A DNA stretch of 64,000 nucleotides from JANMDR01 sp031409495 (GTDB lineage: Bacteria > Pseudomonadota > Gammaproteobacteria > Burkholderiales > Usitatibacteraceae): NCBI GenBank assembly GCA_031409495.1, contig JANNXI010000107.1:1-64000 (forward strand), read 5' to 3'. A program made the translations under genes and the position numbers. Each line of letters begins with the position of its first letter. Position 1 is the first letter of the stretch. Below the pieces are notes generated by a model. It worked only from the letters and a program-made list of their open reading frames with translations, was not told the origin of the DNA and made no database searches. Shown piece by piece: positions 22,712 through 31,633 of this stretch.

Positions 22712-25234
22712 TTGACTACCCAATCGCAATATATTTCACTACTTTGCACCAAGCTGGCGCCTAGCAATGTATGCCGAGTCGTGCAGGCGATTAGGTTGGG
22801 TTTGGCTGTAATTGTCTGCGTTCTGCTGATCTATGCCAAACCCCTGTTTGCTAATGCCACAACAGCAGCCCCGCCGAATCCCAACATCAACGGGCAGCGT
22901 CACGTTTTAGAAATTGAAGCGCTCACTGAGCCGCGACAGGTTTTAGAAAAATTAGCCGAAGTAAGAGCCGCCGTACCAGCAAGTAATCATGTCGAGCTAG
23001 CCAAGCTCAGTTTGGCAGAAGCCAACGCCTGTCGCGTGATCGCCAACTGGCAGTGTCAACGCCGTGCCGCAATCGCTGCGATTGCGGAGGCAGATAAAAC
23101 TGACAGCATCTATTTACAAGTACGTGGGCGCATCAATGAAGGCCGCGCCCATTCCGCTTTGGGTGATTCGAATGCCGCGTCACGGGCGCTTGCACAGGCC
23201 GAAAAGCGCTTGGGCGGGGCCAAAGACAATCAGCTCTTTCCCGATATTATGTTGGCGTATTCTTCGCTTAGCTTTAGACTTGGCAGGCTCGATGAATCCC
23301 ATCGTTACGCTACTGACGGTTTGGCTTATGCGTCGGCTAGCGAGCAGCCGGAAATGCGCATCCGCTTGCTCCGCAATATGTCCCGTGCTGCTTTTAAGTT
23401 GGGTAAGGTGCCCGATGCCAATCGGTATTTAGATCAAGCCACTAATTTGTTGCAAGGCATTAATGATCCAAAACTAGCCGCTGAAATATTGCTTGAGCGT
23501 AGTCGTTCCGCCCTAGCTGCTAAAGATGCTGCTACGGTAGAAGCGATGAGCGAACGAATAATGGCAATGGCGGCCAAACTAAAAAACTCGCAGCTATCTG
23601 GATTGGGCATTGAAGCCTCTGCGCAAGCATTGCAACTGCGTGGAAACGCCAAGGCAGCCATTGTCCAATTTGATCGTGCTAGCGAGGCCTACGCCACCTT
23701 AAATCTTTACAACGATGAAATGCGCGCGCTTCGCGCTAGTGTCGAGTTACAACTCAAAGGTGCGCCGTCAACCAGCCTCGTTAAAGCGGTCGCAAAGCTT
23801 AATCAGCTGACTGACAAAGTTGCGATGATCGAGCGTGAATCTGCCAGCACCGACTTCACCGAGCGCTTGCGTTATGCGCAAAGTGATGCTGATCTTAGTA
23901 TTGCCAATGCCAAAACTGAAACCGCAAGCGTACGCGCTGAAACGAGTGAAACTAAGCTGCGCTACACTCTGCTTGCGATTGCCCTTGCCTCAATACTGCT
24001 ATGCGTCACGCTAGGCATGTATTTTCAGCAGCGGCGTTATGCCGAAACGGTGCGTCGGCAAAGTTTGGAAATGGAACAAGTGCTCATGCAAACAAGCCAC
24101 GATTTGCGTAATCCACTCAATGGTATCTTAGGTATTAGCGACTGGCTCTTATCGGCACAGTTAGATGCTGATCAAAAAAGCAAAATTCAAGCAATCCGCG
24201 ATGCAGGATTATCGTTAAACAGCCTTGCGCAAGACTTGCTCGATCGCGGCAGAATTAAGGGTGGTACATTGTCCTTACACCCTGAAGCTACCGATATCAA
24301 GGCGCTAATTAGCAATTTAGAGTTGCTCTATCAGCCCTTAGCCGCACGGAAAAAGTTAGGCCTCCATTTGCAAGTAGATGCGGGCTTGCCAGAAGCTGTC
24401 ACCATCGATGCACACCGTTTGCAACAAGTGCTGGGCAACCTGTTTGGTAACGCCTTAAAGTTTTCTGATGAAGGGAATATTGTCTTAGCAGTATCGGTTG
24501 CGAATGGCGGCACCGTGGGTGTTGATACCGCAAATTGCGCTATTCGGTTTGAAGTGCGTGATAACGGGCCTGGTATCGCTAAGGCAGATCAAGAACGCCT
24601 ATTTAAGCCATTTCAACGCGGTGATACTACGCGCAAAAACGCTACAGGCGCAGGGCTGGGGCTTGCAATATCTAAAGACTTAGTTCAGTTGATGGGTGGC
24701 AAACTTGAGGTATTAAGTGAGATTAATAAGGGGGCGGTGTTTTTCTTTACACTTCGCCTACCGGTGATAGCGCAGCTTGCGCCTCCCCCGGCACCGATTG
24801 TCGAAAAAGTAACGCAGGATGCTACTGCACAGCTGCGCACTCTAATTATTGATGATGAAGCTGTCAGTCTAATGGTGTTGCGCCACCAAATTGGCGTGCT
24901 CGGTCATAAGGTAGAGGCTTGCGATTCACCAATAGAGGCGCTCGCGACCATTGGCATCGCACGTTTTGATGTCGTTCTTCTGGATTATGAAATGGAAGGC
25001 ATGACCGGGCCAGAGTTGGCCGCAAAGCTGCGAGCTCTGCACGGTAACACAGCGACTATGCCAAGGCTAATCATGGTTTCAGGCCACCCGCCAGATCCTA
25101 GCATGATGAATCGATTTGTCGATGATTGGCTAGTTAAACCTGTCCGTATTGAGCAGCTTAAGCGTGCCCTAGATAAGGGTACTTGGCATGGTAAAGAGGC
25201 CCCTCCTCGTTCTGGCGAGCGTATGCTAGGATAA
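22712..25234 (+). CDS. Hybrid sensor histidine kinase / response regulator with TPR-like sensor region
   Basis: An 840-residue signalling protein. A signal anchor (LGLAVIVCVLLIYAKPLFA) is followed by about 350 residues of helical TPR-like repeats outside the membrane, a transmembrane helix (LLAIALASILLCVTLGMYF), and a HisKA domain with the phosphorylated histidine in TSHDLRNPLNGILG (His463). Next come a HATPase domain (NLFGNALKFS, DNGPGIA, GLGLAIS) and a receiver domain with the acceptor in VVLLDYEMEGMTG (Asp758). No ATG exists near the start; TTG 22712 is taken, with a GTG at 22781 as the alternative. The 265-base spacer upstream contains nothing else recognised. Confidence 0.88.
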   Translation: MTTQSQYISLLCTKLAPSNVCRVVQAIRLGLAVIVCVLLIYAKPLFANATTAAPPNPNINGQRHVLEIEALTEPRQVLEKLAEVRAAVPASNHVELAKLSLAEANACRVIANWQCQRRAAIAAIAEADKTDSIYLQVRGRINEGRAHSALGDSNAASRALAQAEKRLGGAKDNQLFPDIMLAYSSLSFRLGRLDESHRYATDGLAYASASEQPEMRIRLLRNMSRAAFKLGKVPDANRYLDQATNLLQGINDPKLAAEILLERSRSALAAKDAATVEAMSERIMAMAAKLKNSQLSGLGIEASAQALQLRGNAKAAIVQFDRASEAYATLNLYNDEMRALRASVELQLKGAPSTSLVKAVAKLNQLTDKVAMIERESASTDFTERLRYAQSDADLSIANAKTETASVRAETSETKLRYTLLAIALASILLCVTLGMYFQQRRYAETVRRQSLEMEQVLMQTSHDLRNPLNGILGISDWLLSAQLDADQKSKIQAIRDAGLSLNSLAQDLLDRGRIKGGTLSLHPEATDIKALISNLELLYQPLAARKKLGLHLQVDAGLPEAVTIDAHRLQQVLGNLFGNALKFSDEGNIVLAVSVANGGTVGVDTANCAIRFEVRDNGPGIAKADQERLFKPFQRGDTTRKNATGAGLGLAISKDLVQLMGGKLEVLSEINKGAVFFFTLRLPVIAQLAPPPAPIVEKVTQDATAQLRTLIIDDEAVSLMVLRHQIGVLGHKVEACDSPIEALATIGIARFDVVLLDYEMEGMTGPELAAKLRALHGNTATMPRLIMVSGHPPDPSMMNRFVDDWLVKPVRIEQLKRALDKGTWHGKEAPPRSGERMLG

Positions 25235-25286
25235 GTAACGGGTTGAGACTTCGCTTCGAAGCTTGCTTTTAGCAAAAATAATAAAA

Positions 25287-25310
25287 CCTGAAGATGCCGA
25301 TAAATAGGGA
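25287..25310. repeat. Dispersed palindrome, copy 6 (decayed)
   Basis: CCTGAAGATGCC is intact, but after TAAATAGGGA the right arm has lost its match. It lies 52 bases after the histidine kinase gene in the 283-base spacer before the TVP38-oxidoreductase gene, where nothing else was recognised. Confidence 0.65.
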
Positions 25311-25517
25311 ATTTAATTGATATTTTCCAGGTAGCTGTAAGGATTGTGCATCTATATCCGACTTATTTACGTAATGGTCAGCATAAACAACACCGCAATA
25401 GCAAACTAAAGCGTGCGTCCAGAAAACAAACGTACACTAGCAGCCTGTGACCAACGTATCGCTGCCAAAAAACCGCAGACGCACAAGCGTCAAGAAATTT
25501 AAATATCGGATACCCCA

Positions 25518-27773
25518 ATGAATAAAAAAATCCTCATCGTTGTCGTGCTTGTGGTCGTTATCGCCGCTTTTTTTGGCCTGGATTTGGGGCGATTTCTAAC
25601 GCTAGAATTTATTAAAGCGCAGCAGGCTGAAGTGGCCGCCTATTATTCAGCCCATCCGGTAGCCACTATTGCTGGTTTTTTAGTGGTGTATATTGCTGCG
25701 GTAGCCGCTTCTGTTCCCGGCGCTACCATTCTCACGCTGGCAGCCGGCGCGCTGTTCGGGGTGGTGATGGGTACGGCCATTGTTTCGGTAGCCTCTACCG
25801 TCGGCGCTACCTTAGCGTTTTTAGCTTCGCGTTACGTGTTGCGTGAAACAGTGGAAACGAAGTTCCAAAAGTTTCTAGCACCCATTAACGCCGGCGTTGA
25901 AAAAGAAGGTGCGCTGTACTTATTTACCCTGCGTTTAGTACCCGCGGTGCCGTTTTTTCTCATCAATTTAGCGATGGGTTTAACCAAAATGAAAACATGG
26001 ACTTTCTTTTGGGTAAGCCAGCTAGGGATGTTGTTTGGCACTATCATTTACGTTAATGCCGGCACGCAATTGGCCAGCATTAATTCAGTACGCGACATCT
26101 TGAAACCTGGGTTGTTAGGTGCGTTCGTTTTGTTAGGCATAGCGCCAATCATCGCTAAAAAACTCGTTGATTTTATCAAAGCCCGTAAGGTCTACGCCGG
26201 TTGGCAGCGTCCCAAATCATACAGCCGCAATATGGTGGTAATTGGTGCGGGTGCGGCAGGCTTGGTGAGTTCTTATATTGCCGCAGCGGTGAAGGCAAAA
26301 GTAACCTTAATTGAGCGCCACAAAATGGGTGGAGATTGCCTAAATACAGGCTGCGTGCCATCCAAGGCGATGATTAAATCGGCAAAGCTGGTAGAGCAAA
26401 TTCAGCATGCCAGTGACTATGGTTTAGCCAACGCTAAAGCGGACGTTGATTTTGCCGCCATCATGGCACGCATCAAGCGCGTTATTGCCGATATTGAACC
26501 GCATGATTCCATCGCGCGCTACACAGCGCTGGGTGTTGAATGTTTAACCGGCAGCGCTAAAATTTTGTCGCCGTGGGAAGTCGAAGTAACGGATGCCCAA
26601 AATAATAAAACCGTGCTCACTACTAAAAATATCGTGATTGCTGCGGGTGCGCGACCGTTTGTGCCGCCTATTCCGGGCTTGGCAGATGTAGTGCCCCTAA
26701 CGTCAGACACCGTGTGGAATTTGACGGCATTACCAAAGCGTTTAGTGGTGCTTGGCGGCGGGCCTATCGGCTGTGAGTTAACCCAGTGCTTCGCGCGCTT
26801 AGGGGCAAACGTCACGCAGGTAGAAATGGCACCGCGCTTGATGGTGCGCGAAGATGCCGATGTTTCGGCCTATGTTGAAGCGAAATTTAGAAGCGAAAAG
26901 GTAGATGTACGCGTTGGCCATAAAGCGCTGGCAGTTGAAAGACGCGATGGGCAAAAGTGTTTGATTGTCGAATCCGCTAACGGCAAAGAAGCTATCCCCT
27001 TTGATGAAATTTTATGTGCGGTAGGGCGCGTTGCCAATATGACGGGTTATGGTCTGGAAGAGCTAGGTATTGTTACCAACAGAACGGTGGAGGTAAATGG
27101 CCACTTAGAAACGAAGTTTCCTAATATTTTTGCAGCAGGCGATGTGGCAGGACCCTATCAGTTCACCCACACTGCGGCGCACATGGCTTGGTTTGCCGCA
27201 GTTAATGCGCTCTTTGGTAAGTTCAAAAAATTTACGGTGGATTACAGCGTGGTGCCATGGGCCACGTTTACCGATCCCGAAGTAGCGCGAGTGGGCTTAA
27301 ACGAGCAAGAAGCACTTGAGAAAAAAATTCCCTTCAGCGCTCATCGTTACGGCATTGACGACCTTGATCGCGCCATCGCCGACGGCACCGCCACTGGTTT
27401 TGTCAAAGTGTTGACGTCCCCAGGAAAAGACAATATTTTGGGCGTAACCATTGTGGGCGACCATGCCGGTGATTTACTAGCCGAATACGTGTTGGCGATG
27501 AAGCATGGTTTAGGATTAAACAAAATTCTTGGTACCATTCACACTTACCCAACCATGAGTGAAGCCAATAAATATGCCGCAGGTGTGTACAAACGCAGCA
27601 CCGTTACCCACGGACAAATGCAGTTTGCCACTGCCTACCAAACTTGGATGCGTGGCGAGGCGGGCTTTGGCAGTGTGCTGGGGGCAGTCGGCGCTTTGCT
27701 TAGCGATAAACGTCAGTATTACACCGCACCGGAAGCGCATCCGGCGCCTGCTGAAGGTAAAGCCGCACACTAA
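25518..27773 (+). CDS. TVP38/DedA-type membrane domain fused to a mercuric-reductase-like flavoprotein
   Basis: A 751-residue fusion. Residues 1-220 are a TVP38/TMEM64 membrane domain with AAVAASVPGATILTLAAGALFG and RLVPAVPFFLINLAMGLTKM. Residues 235-710 are a class I pyridine-nucleotide disulfide oxidoreductase: FAD loop VVIGAGAAGLVSSYIAA, redox pair GGDCLNTGCVPSK, NAD(P) loop VVLGGGPIGCELTQ and C-terminal HTYPTMSEA. There is no N-terminal HMA domain and no terminal Cys pair, so mercury reduction is not indicated. Electron transfer to a membrane partner or lipid-linked step is possible. It heads the cluster running to 31.1 kb. Confidence 0.88.
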   Translation: MNKKILIVVVLVVVIAAFFGLDLGRFLTLEFIKAQQAEVAAYYSAHPVATIAGFLVVYIAAVAASVPGATILTLAAGALFGVVMGTAIVSVASTVGATLAFLASRYVLRETVETKFQKFLAPINAGVEKEGALYLFTLRLVPAVPFFLINLAMGLTKMKTWTFFWVSQLGMLFGTIIYVNAGTQLASINSVRDILKPGLLGAFVLLGIAPIIAKKLVDFIKARKVYAGWQRPKSYSRNMVVIGAGAAGLVSSYIAAAVKAKVTLIERHKMGGDCLNTGCVPSKAMIKSAKLVEQIQHASDYGLANAKADVDFAAIMARIKRVIADIEPHDSIARYTALGVECLTGSAKILSPWEVEVTDAQNNKTVLTTKNIVIAAGARPFVPPIPGLADVVPLTSDTVWNLTALPKRLVVLGGGPIGCELTQCFARLGANVTQVEMAPRLMVREDADVSAYVEAKFRSEKVDVRVGHKALAVERRDGQKCLIVESANGKEAIPFDEILCAVGRVANMTGYGLEELGIVTNRTVEVNGHLETKFPNIFAAGDVAGPYQFTHTAAHMAWFAAVNALFGKFKKFTVDYSVVPWATFTDPEVARVGLNEQEALEKKIPFSAHRYGIDDLDRAIADGTATGFVKVLTSPGKDNILGVTIVGDHAGDLLAEYVLAMKHGLGLNKILGTIHTYPTMSEANKYAAGVYKRSTVTHGQMQFATAYQTWMRGEAGFGSVLGAVGALLSDKRQYYTAPEAHPAPAEGKAAH

Positions 27774-27812
27774 TTGGGTCGCGGTCAGTAGTTTGCAGGT
27801 TTTGGTGCCTTG

Positions 27813-28496
27813 ATGATTTCTATTATTGTGCCGGTGCTAAACGAAGCTGCGCGCTTACCCGCTTTCTTAACTGATTTGCAAAGCTTAGCAATTGGGTGCG
27901 AGCTTATTGTGGTTGATGGTGGCAGTGATGACGCAACATTAGCCATTGCGCAAAGTCTAGGCGCATCGGTTGTGACGTCGGCAAAGGGTCGGGCCGCGCA
28001 GATGAATGCAGGTGCCGCCATGGCGCACGGTGAGCACTTGCTGTTTCTACACGCAGATACCCAATTGCCCGCTAATTTCGCCGGCGTCATTGAAGCAGCC
28101 TGCGCTAACAGCCAAGCCGCTTGGGGGCGTTTTGATGTGCGTATTGACGGTGAGGGTGCGTCGTTGCGGTTGGTGGCCGCCATGATGGGCTGGCGATCGC
28201 GGCTCACAGGTATTGCCACTGGCGATCAAGCCTTATTTATGCATCGAGCGCTGTTCGCCACCGCGGGTGGTTTCCCAGCGATTGCGTTGATGGAAGATAT
28301 TGCATTTTGTAAGCTGGCTAAAAAAATTAGCGCACCAATTTGCTTGCCGCAGCGGGTAGTCACTTCAGGTAGGCGTTGGCAGCAACGCGGCGTGTGGCGC
28401 ACCATTGTGCAAATGTGGTGGTTACGCTTGGCGTACTTTTTTGGGGCTGCACCGGAGAAGCTGCACCACAAATATTACGGTAGACAACACCAGTGA
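27813..28496 (+). CDS. TIGR04283-type (arsenosugar-associated) glycosyltransferase
   Basis: A 227-residue GT-A fold glycosyltransferase. It starts MISIIVPVLNEAARLPAFL and contains ELIVVDGGSDDAT, GRAAQMNAGAAMAHGEHLLFLHADTQLP and GDQALFMHRALF, matching the TIGR04283 family named for arsenosugar synthesis. ATG 27813 is used; the adjacent TTG would add one residue. It overlaps the TIGR04282 gene by four bases. No ArsM or ArsS gene lies in the window, so a link to arsenic is only by family name. Confidence 0.85.
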   Translation: MISIIVPVLNEAARLPAFLTDLQSLAIGCELIVVDGGSDDATLAIAQSLGASVVTSAKGRAAQMNAGAAMAHGEHLLFLHADTQLPANFAGVIEAACANSQAAWGRFDVRIDGEGASLRLVAAMMGWRSRLTGIATGDQALFMHRALFATAGGFPAIALMEDIAFCKLAKKISAPICLPQRVVTSGRRWQQRGVWRTIVQMWWLRLAYFFGAAPEKLHHKYYGRQHQ

Positions 28497-29134
28497 AATT
28501 AATGCCTCAAAGCACAACGATTGGTATTTTTGCCCGCGAACCCATTGCTGGGCAAACCAAAACGCGGCTAATTCCGTTGTTGGGTGGTGAAGGTGCCGCG
28601 CAATTTCATCGGCGCTGTATTCGGGCAGCGGTACACACCGCGCAGCAAGCCGCGCTGGGCGGCACGACACTTTTTGTCACGCCCGCGCCTAATGCTGATT
28701 CGTTTTTTTACACCCTTCACCCCGCGCCATTGTGCGTACTGCAAACGGGTGATGATCTGGGTGCGCGGATGCACAACGCTTTTGTACATGGCCTACAAAA
28801 CGCGCCGCACATGATAATTATCGGCACTGATTGCCCGGCTCTTACCGTTACGCACTTGCAAGCCGTGGCCGCGTGGCTACAGCATAATAGCGGAGCGTGC
28901 TTTGTTCCCGCAGAAGATGGTGGCTATGTGCTGGTGGGGTTGTCCACGCCGCAAGCAGCGCTCTTTGCGCACATCGATTGGGGCACGGATAAAGTGATGC
29001 TGCAAACGCGATTGGCGGCAAAAGCGGCCAATATCACCTCGCATGAATTGTTATCCTTATCCGATATTGATACGCCAGATGATTATTTAAAGATTGTTGA
29101 AGATGCCCGTTATTCGGGCATCTTCAAGGCGTAA
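28493..29134 (+). CDS. TIGR04282 / DUF2064 glycosyltransferase-like protein
   Basis: A 213-residue protein of the family formerly called DUF2064, seen together with TIGR04283. The hallmarks IGIFAREPIAGQTKTRLIPLLG, IIIGTDCPALTVTHLQA and FVPAEDGGYVLVGLS resemble sugar nucleotidyltransferases. A GTG start at 28493 overlaps the upstream stop; an ATG three codons later is the alternative. The C-terminal peptide (VEDARYSGIFKA) is encoded by a perfect copy of the dispersed palindrome. Confidence 0.85.
   Translation: MKLMPQSTTIGIFAREPIAGQTKTRLIPLLGGEGAAQFHRRCIRAAVHTAQQAALGGTTLFVTPAPNADSFFYTLHPAPLCVLQTGDDLGARMHNAFVHGLQNAPHMIIIGTDCPALTVTHLQAVAAWLQHNSGACFVPAEDGGYVLVGLSTPQAALFAHIDWGTDKVMLQTRLAAKAANITSHELLSLSDIDTPDDYLKIVEDARYSGIFKA
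29097..29127. repeat. Dispersed palindrome, copy 7 (coding, end of TIGR04282 gene)
   Basis: TTGAAGATGCCCG (29097-29109) and its exact inverse (29115-29127) enclose TTATT. Both arms are translated, and the TAA stop lies 5 bases beyond. The same hairpin is just ahead of the DUF3047 start codon at 29135, so it could also modulate that gene. Confidence 0.9.
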
Positions 29135-29926
29135 ATGATGCGTAAAAGCAATGGAATTTGTCATGCCGTAGCGCTATTTGTGCTGGGTTCAGCAGGCTTA
29201 CTTAGCGCAGAAACAAGCGTAGCGCAGCCCCCACCACAACCACCAAAATTCTCAGTTCAAGCGCTCGGTAGTGCCACAACTATTGCCGGTTGGCGCCAGG
29301 TACAAATACCAAAGATAGCGGCAACCCAGTATTCGATTGTGATGGATACGGGAAGCGACACACAAGCGCACGTGTTGCAAGCGGATTCAAGTAATGCCGC
29401 ATCAAGCCTGCTTGCGGCTGTCAACGTGGATCTAAAAATAACGCCCATCCTGCAATGGCGCTGGCGCACTGCGACTGTGCTTAAAAACGGTAACGTGGCC
29501 AGCAAAGCGGGTGACGATTATCCGCTTCGTGTTTATGTGGTGTTTGATGTACCGCTGGAAAGTTTACCGTTTGGAACCCGCACTAAAATTCGCATGGCGC
29601 GATCGCTATTTGGTGCTGATGTGCCCGTGGCGGCACTGTGCTATGTGTGGGATGCGCGGCAACCAGTTGGCACCACTGTGTGGAACGCCTACACCGACCG
29701 TTTGCGCATGCTAGTACTGCAAAGTGGGGCGTTGAAGCAGAACCAATGGGTGCGAGAAAGCCGCGATGTGGCCGCAGATTTCAAAGCGGCCTTTGGTTTC
29801 GATGCGCCTAAGATTACTGCAGTGCTGGTGGGGGCGGACACCGACAACACGAAAGAAACGAGTCGTTCTTGGTTTGGTGATTTAAGCTTTAGCGCCAAGA
29901 TACTGGCTGAAAATCAGGCAAAATAA
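29135..29926 (+). CDS. DUF3047 exported protein
   Basis: A 263-residue protein with a signal peptide (CHAVALFVLGSAGLLSAETSVAQ), so probably periplasmic. The body has DUF3047 hallmarks: ILQWRWRTATVLKNGNVASKAGDDYPLRVYVVFD and ALCYVWDARQPVGTTVWNAYTDRLRMLVLQSG, with a beta-rich layout and late VLVGADTDNTKETSRSWFGDLSF. The function is unknown. It starts directly at the stop of the glycosyltransferase gene, inside the same cluster. Confidence 0.85.
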   Translation: MMRKSNGICHAVALFVLGSAGLLSAETSVAQPPPQPPKFSVQALGSATTIAGWRQVQIPKIAATQYSIVMDTGSDTQAHVLQADSSNAASSLLAAVNVDLKITPILQWRWRTATVLKNGNVASKAGDDYPLRVYVVFDVPLESLPFGTRTKIRMARSLFGADVPVAALCYVWDARQPVGTTVWNAYTDRLRMLVLQSGALKQNQWVRESRDVAADFKAAFGFDAPKITAVLVGADTDNTKETSRSWFGDLSFSAKILAENQAK

Positions 29927-29951
29927 GGCATTACCGTATTCTAAGAAATTC

Positions 29952-31091
29952 ATGAGCGCACACTTAGTACTTTTAGGCGCAGGTCATGCGCACATTCAGG
30001 TGCTCAAAGCGCTAGCTAAAGCACGGCTTAAAGTAACTGATCCAGCAAACCCAAATGCCATTGTAGACGCCCGTATTACGGTCGTCTCGCCCTATGCCAG
30101 CCTAGCGTATTCCGCTATGATTCCTGGCTGGATGGCAGGCCATTATAATTTGGCCGATTGCGAAATTCCGGTGCGCCCCCTCGCTGATGCGGCTAAGGCG
30201 CAGTGGGTGCAATCCAAGGTGGTATCTATTAATCGTGATAAAAAGACCGTTGCCTTGCTAGATGGCCAAGTGCTTAGTTATGATTTTTTATCTATCAATA
30301 CTGGCCCCATCGCGAATGTAGAAAGCATCATTGATGCGCGCGATCACGGTATATTGCTGCGGCCACTCGAACAATTTGTGGCGCAGTGGGAGACCGTGTG
30401 CGCGGAAATTTCTAGTCAAGTTAGCGCAGAGAAACACGCGCATATCGTCGTCATCGGCGGCGGCGCCACCGGCATCGAAATCGCGCTTGCTGCACACCAC
30501 CACTTTAGTCGTCCGGGTTTTTATGTTGGTGTGACACTGATTTCGGGTGAGTCAAATTTTCCAAATGCCGCCGAACCGCTGTTGGCTGAGGCCTTGCGCG
30601 TGGAGGGCGTGAGCATCATGCGCGGCCAACGCGTGACTAAATTATCCGCTGGAACTGTGCATTTAGAAGGCGGTGGAGCAGTGTCGGCCAGCTATATTTT
30701 CATTGCGGCTGGCACGGCGGCAGCACCCTATTTACGAGCCTCTGGACTAGATTGCGATGCCCATGGTTTTGTCCGAACTAATGACAGTATGCAATGTATC
30801 AACGATGCGGCAATATTTGCCGCGGGCGATTGCGCGTCGATGGACGATGCGCCCTATCAAAAGTCAGGCGTATTCGCGGTACGTGCAGGCGCGCCCTTGG
30901 CCGCAAACTTAGTCTGCGCAATCCAAGGCGCAAAACTCAAGGCGTATCAGCCAACTTTAAGCGCGCGCTATTTGATTTCAACCGGCGCTAAACACGCCAT
31001 CGCTGTTAACGGTGAAAGCTGTTCTAGTGGCCGTTGGGTTTGGTATTGGAAAAACTGGATAGACCGTCGATTTGTCGCGAAGTACCGATAA
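29952..31091 (+). CDS. TIGR03169-type FAD-dependent oxidoreductase
   Basis: A 379-residue NDH-2-like flavoprotein. It starts HLVLLGAGHAHIQVLKALAKA and contains YSAMIPGWMAGHY, VVIGGGATGIEIALAAHHH and FAAGDCASM, with the C-terminal signature YLISTGAKHAIAV to WYWKNWIDRRFVAKYR. Members of this family are often encoded with, or fused to, selenophosphate synthetase SelD, but no selD is nearby. The segment NAIVDARITVV near residue 40 overlaps a dispersed palindrome (30061-30087), possibly an in-frame insertion. Confidence 0.87.
   Translation: MSAHLVLLGAGHAHIQVLKALAKARLKVTDPANPNAIVDARITVVSPYASLAYSAMIPGWMAGHYNLADCEIPVRPLADAAKAQWVQSKVVSINRDKKTVALLDGQVLSYDFLSINTGPIANVESIIDARDHGILLRPLEQFVAQWETVCAEISSQVSAEKHAHIVVIGGGATGIEIALAAHHHFSRPGFYVGVTLISGESNFPNAAEPLLAEALRVEGVSIMRGQRVTKLSAGTVHLEGGGAVSASYIFIAAGTAAAPYLRASGLDCDAHGFVRTNDSMQCINDAAIFAAGDCASMDDAPYQKSGVFAVRAGAPLAANLVCAIQGAKLKAYQPTLSARYLISTGAKHAIAVNGESCSSGRWVWYWKNWIDRRFVAKYR
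30061..30087. repeat. Dispersed palindrome, copy 8 (inside the TIGR03169 gene)
   Basis: TTGTAGACGCCC is followed by GTATTACGG and TCGTCT, matching the family core although the outer right arm is lost. It is read in the same frame as copies 2, 5 and 7, giving IVDARITVV. Confidence 0.65.
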
Positions 31092-31110
31092 AAATTCGCA
31101 ATACTAATGC

Positions 31111-31140
31111 TTGACATAATACGAACGGTCGTATTATTAT
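31111..31140 (+). promoter_or_regulatory. Promoter with TetR-type operator for the thioesterase-tetR operon
   Basis: TTGACA (31111-31116) and TATTAT (31135-31140) are 18 bases apart. Between them ATAATACGA (31116-31124) is inverted as TCGTATTAT (31129-31137), a 22-bp operator-like palindrome. The TetR regulator encoded two genes on is the natural candidate to bind here and repress the operon. Confidence 0.75.
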
Positions 31141-31171
31141 TGGTGTATTCCAATTTCAAAAGCACATCGCT

Positions 31172-31633
31172 ATGTCGTCCTTCAATCCAGCAACCGCAAC
31201 CGGTTTAGAAATTATGCAGGCGATGTTAGCCGGTGTCGTTCCGATGCCAGCCATCGCCAAGTTGGTGCCGATGCAAGGTGTATCGGTCAGTGAGGGCGCT
31301 TTAGAATTTAGCGCGCGCGCTGATGACGCGCACACCAACCCCTTGGGCGGCGTGCACGGCGGCTTTGCAGCAACCGTGCTTGATTCTGTAACTGGTTGCG
31401 TCACCCACACCGTGCTGGGCGCGGGCATCGGCTATTCCACCATTGATTTGCACGTAAAAATGCTCCGCCCCGTGCCTAAATTCGTAACCCTTAAAGCAAC
31501 CAGCAAGGTGTTGAGCCAATCCACCAATGTTATCGTGGCAGAAGGCTTTTTGCATGACCCCGAAGGCCGTCTGTTAGCGCACGCCACTTCCACCTGCATG
31601 GTGTTGCGGCCAAAGCAGGGCAAGCCCGAATGA
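31172..31633 (+). CDS. PaaI-type hotdog thioesterase
   Basis: A 153-residue hotdog-fold protein of the PaaI/YigI group that hydrolyses acyl-CoA thioesters. The core NPLGGVHGGFAATVLDSVTG carries the HGG motif and the catalytic acidic residue, and the strands GIGYSTIDLHVKMLRPVP and AEGFLHDPEGRLLAHATSTCMV follow. Its stop overlaps the tetR start by four bases. Confidence 0.87.
   Translation: MSSFNPATATGLEIMQAMLAGVVPMPAIAKLVPMQGVSVSEGALEFSARADDAHTNPLGGVHGGFAATVLDSVTGCVTHTVLGAGIGYSTIDLHVKMLRPVPKFVTLKATSKVLSQSTNVIVAEGFLHDPEGRLLAHATSTCMVLRPKQGKPE

Noticed and set aside
25518..27773. Mercuric reductase (merA)
   Set aside because: The active-site Cys pair fits, but the N-terminal HMA domain and C-terminal vicinal cysteines are absent, and the protein is fused to a TVP38 membrane domain with no mer genes nearby.
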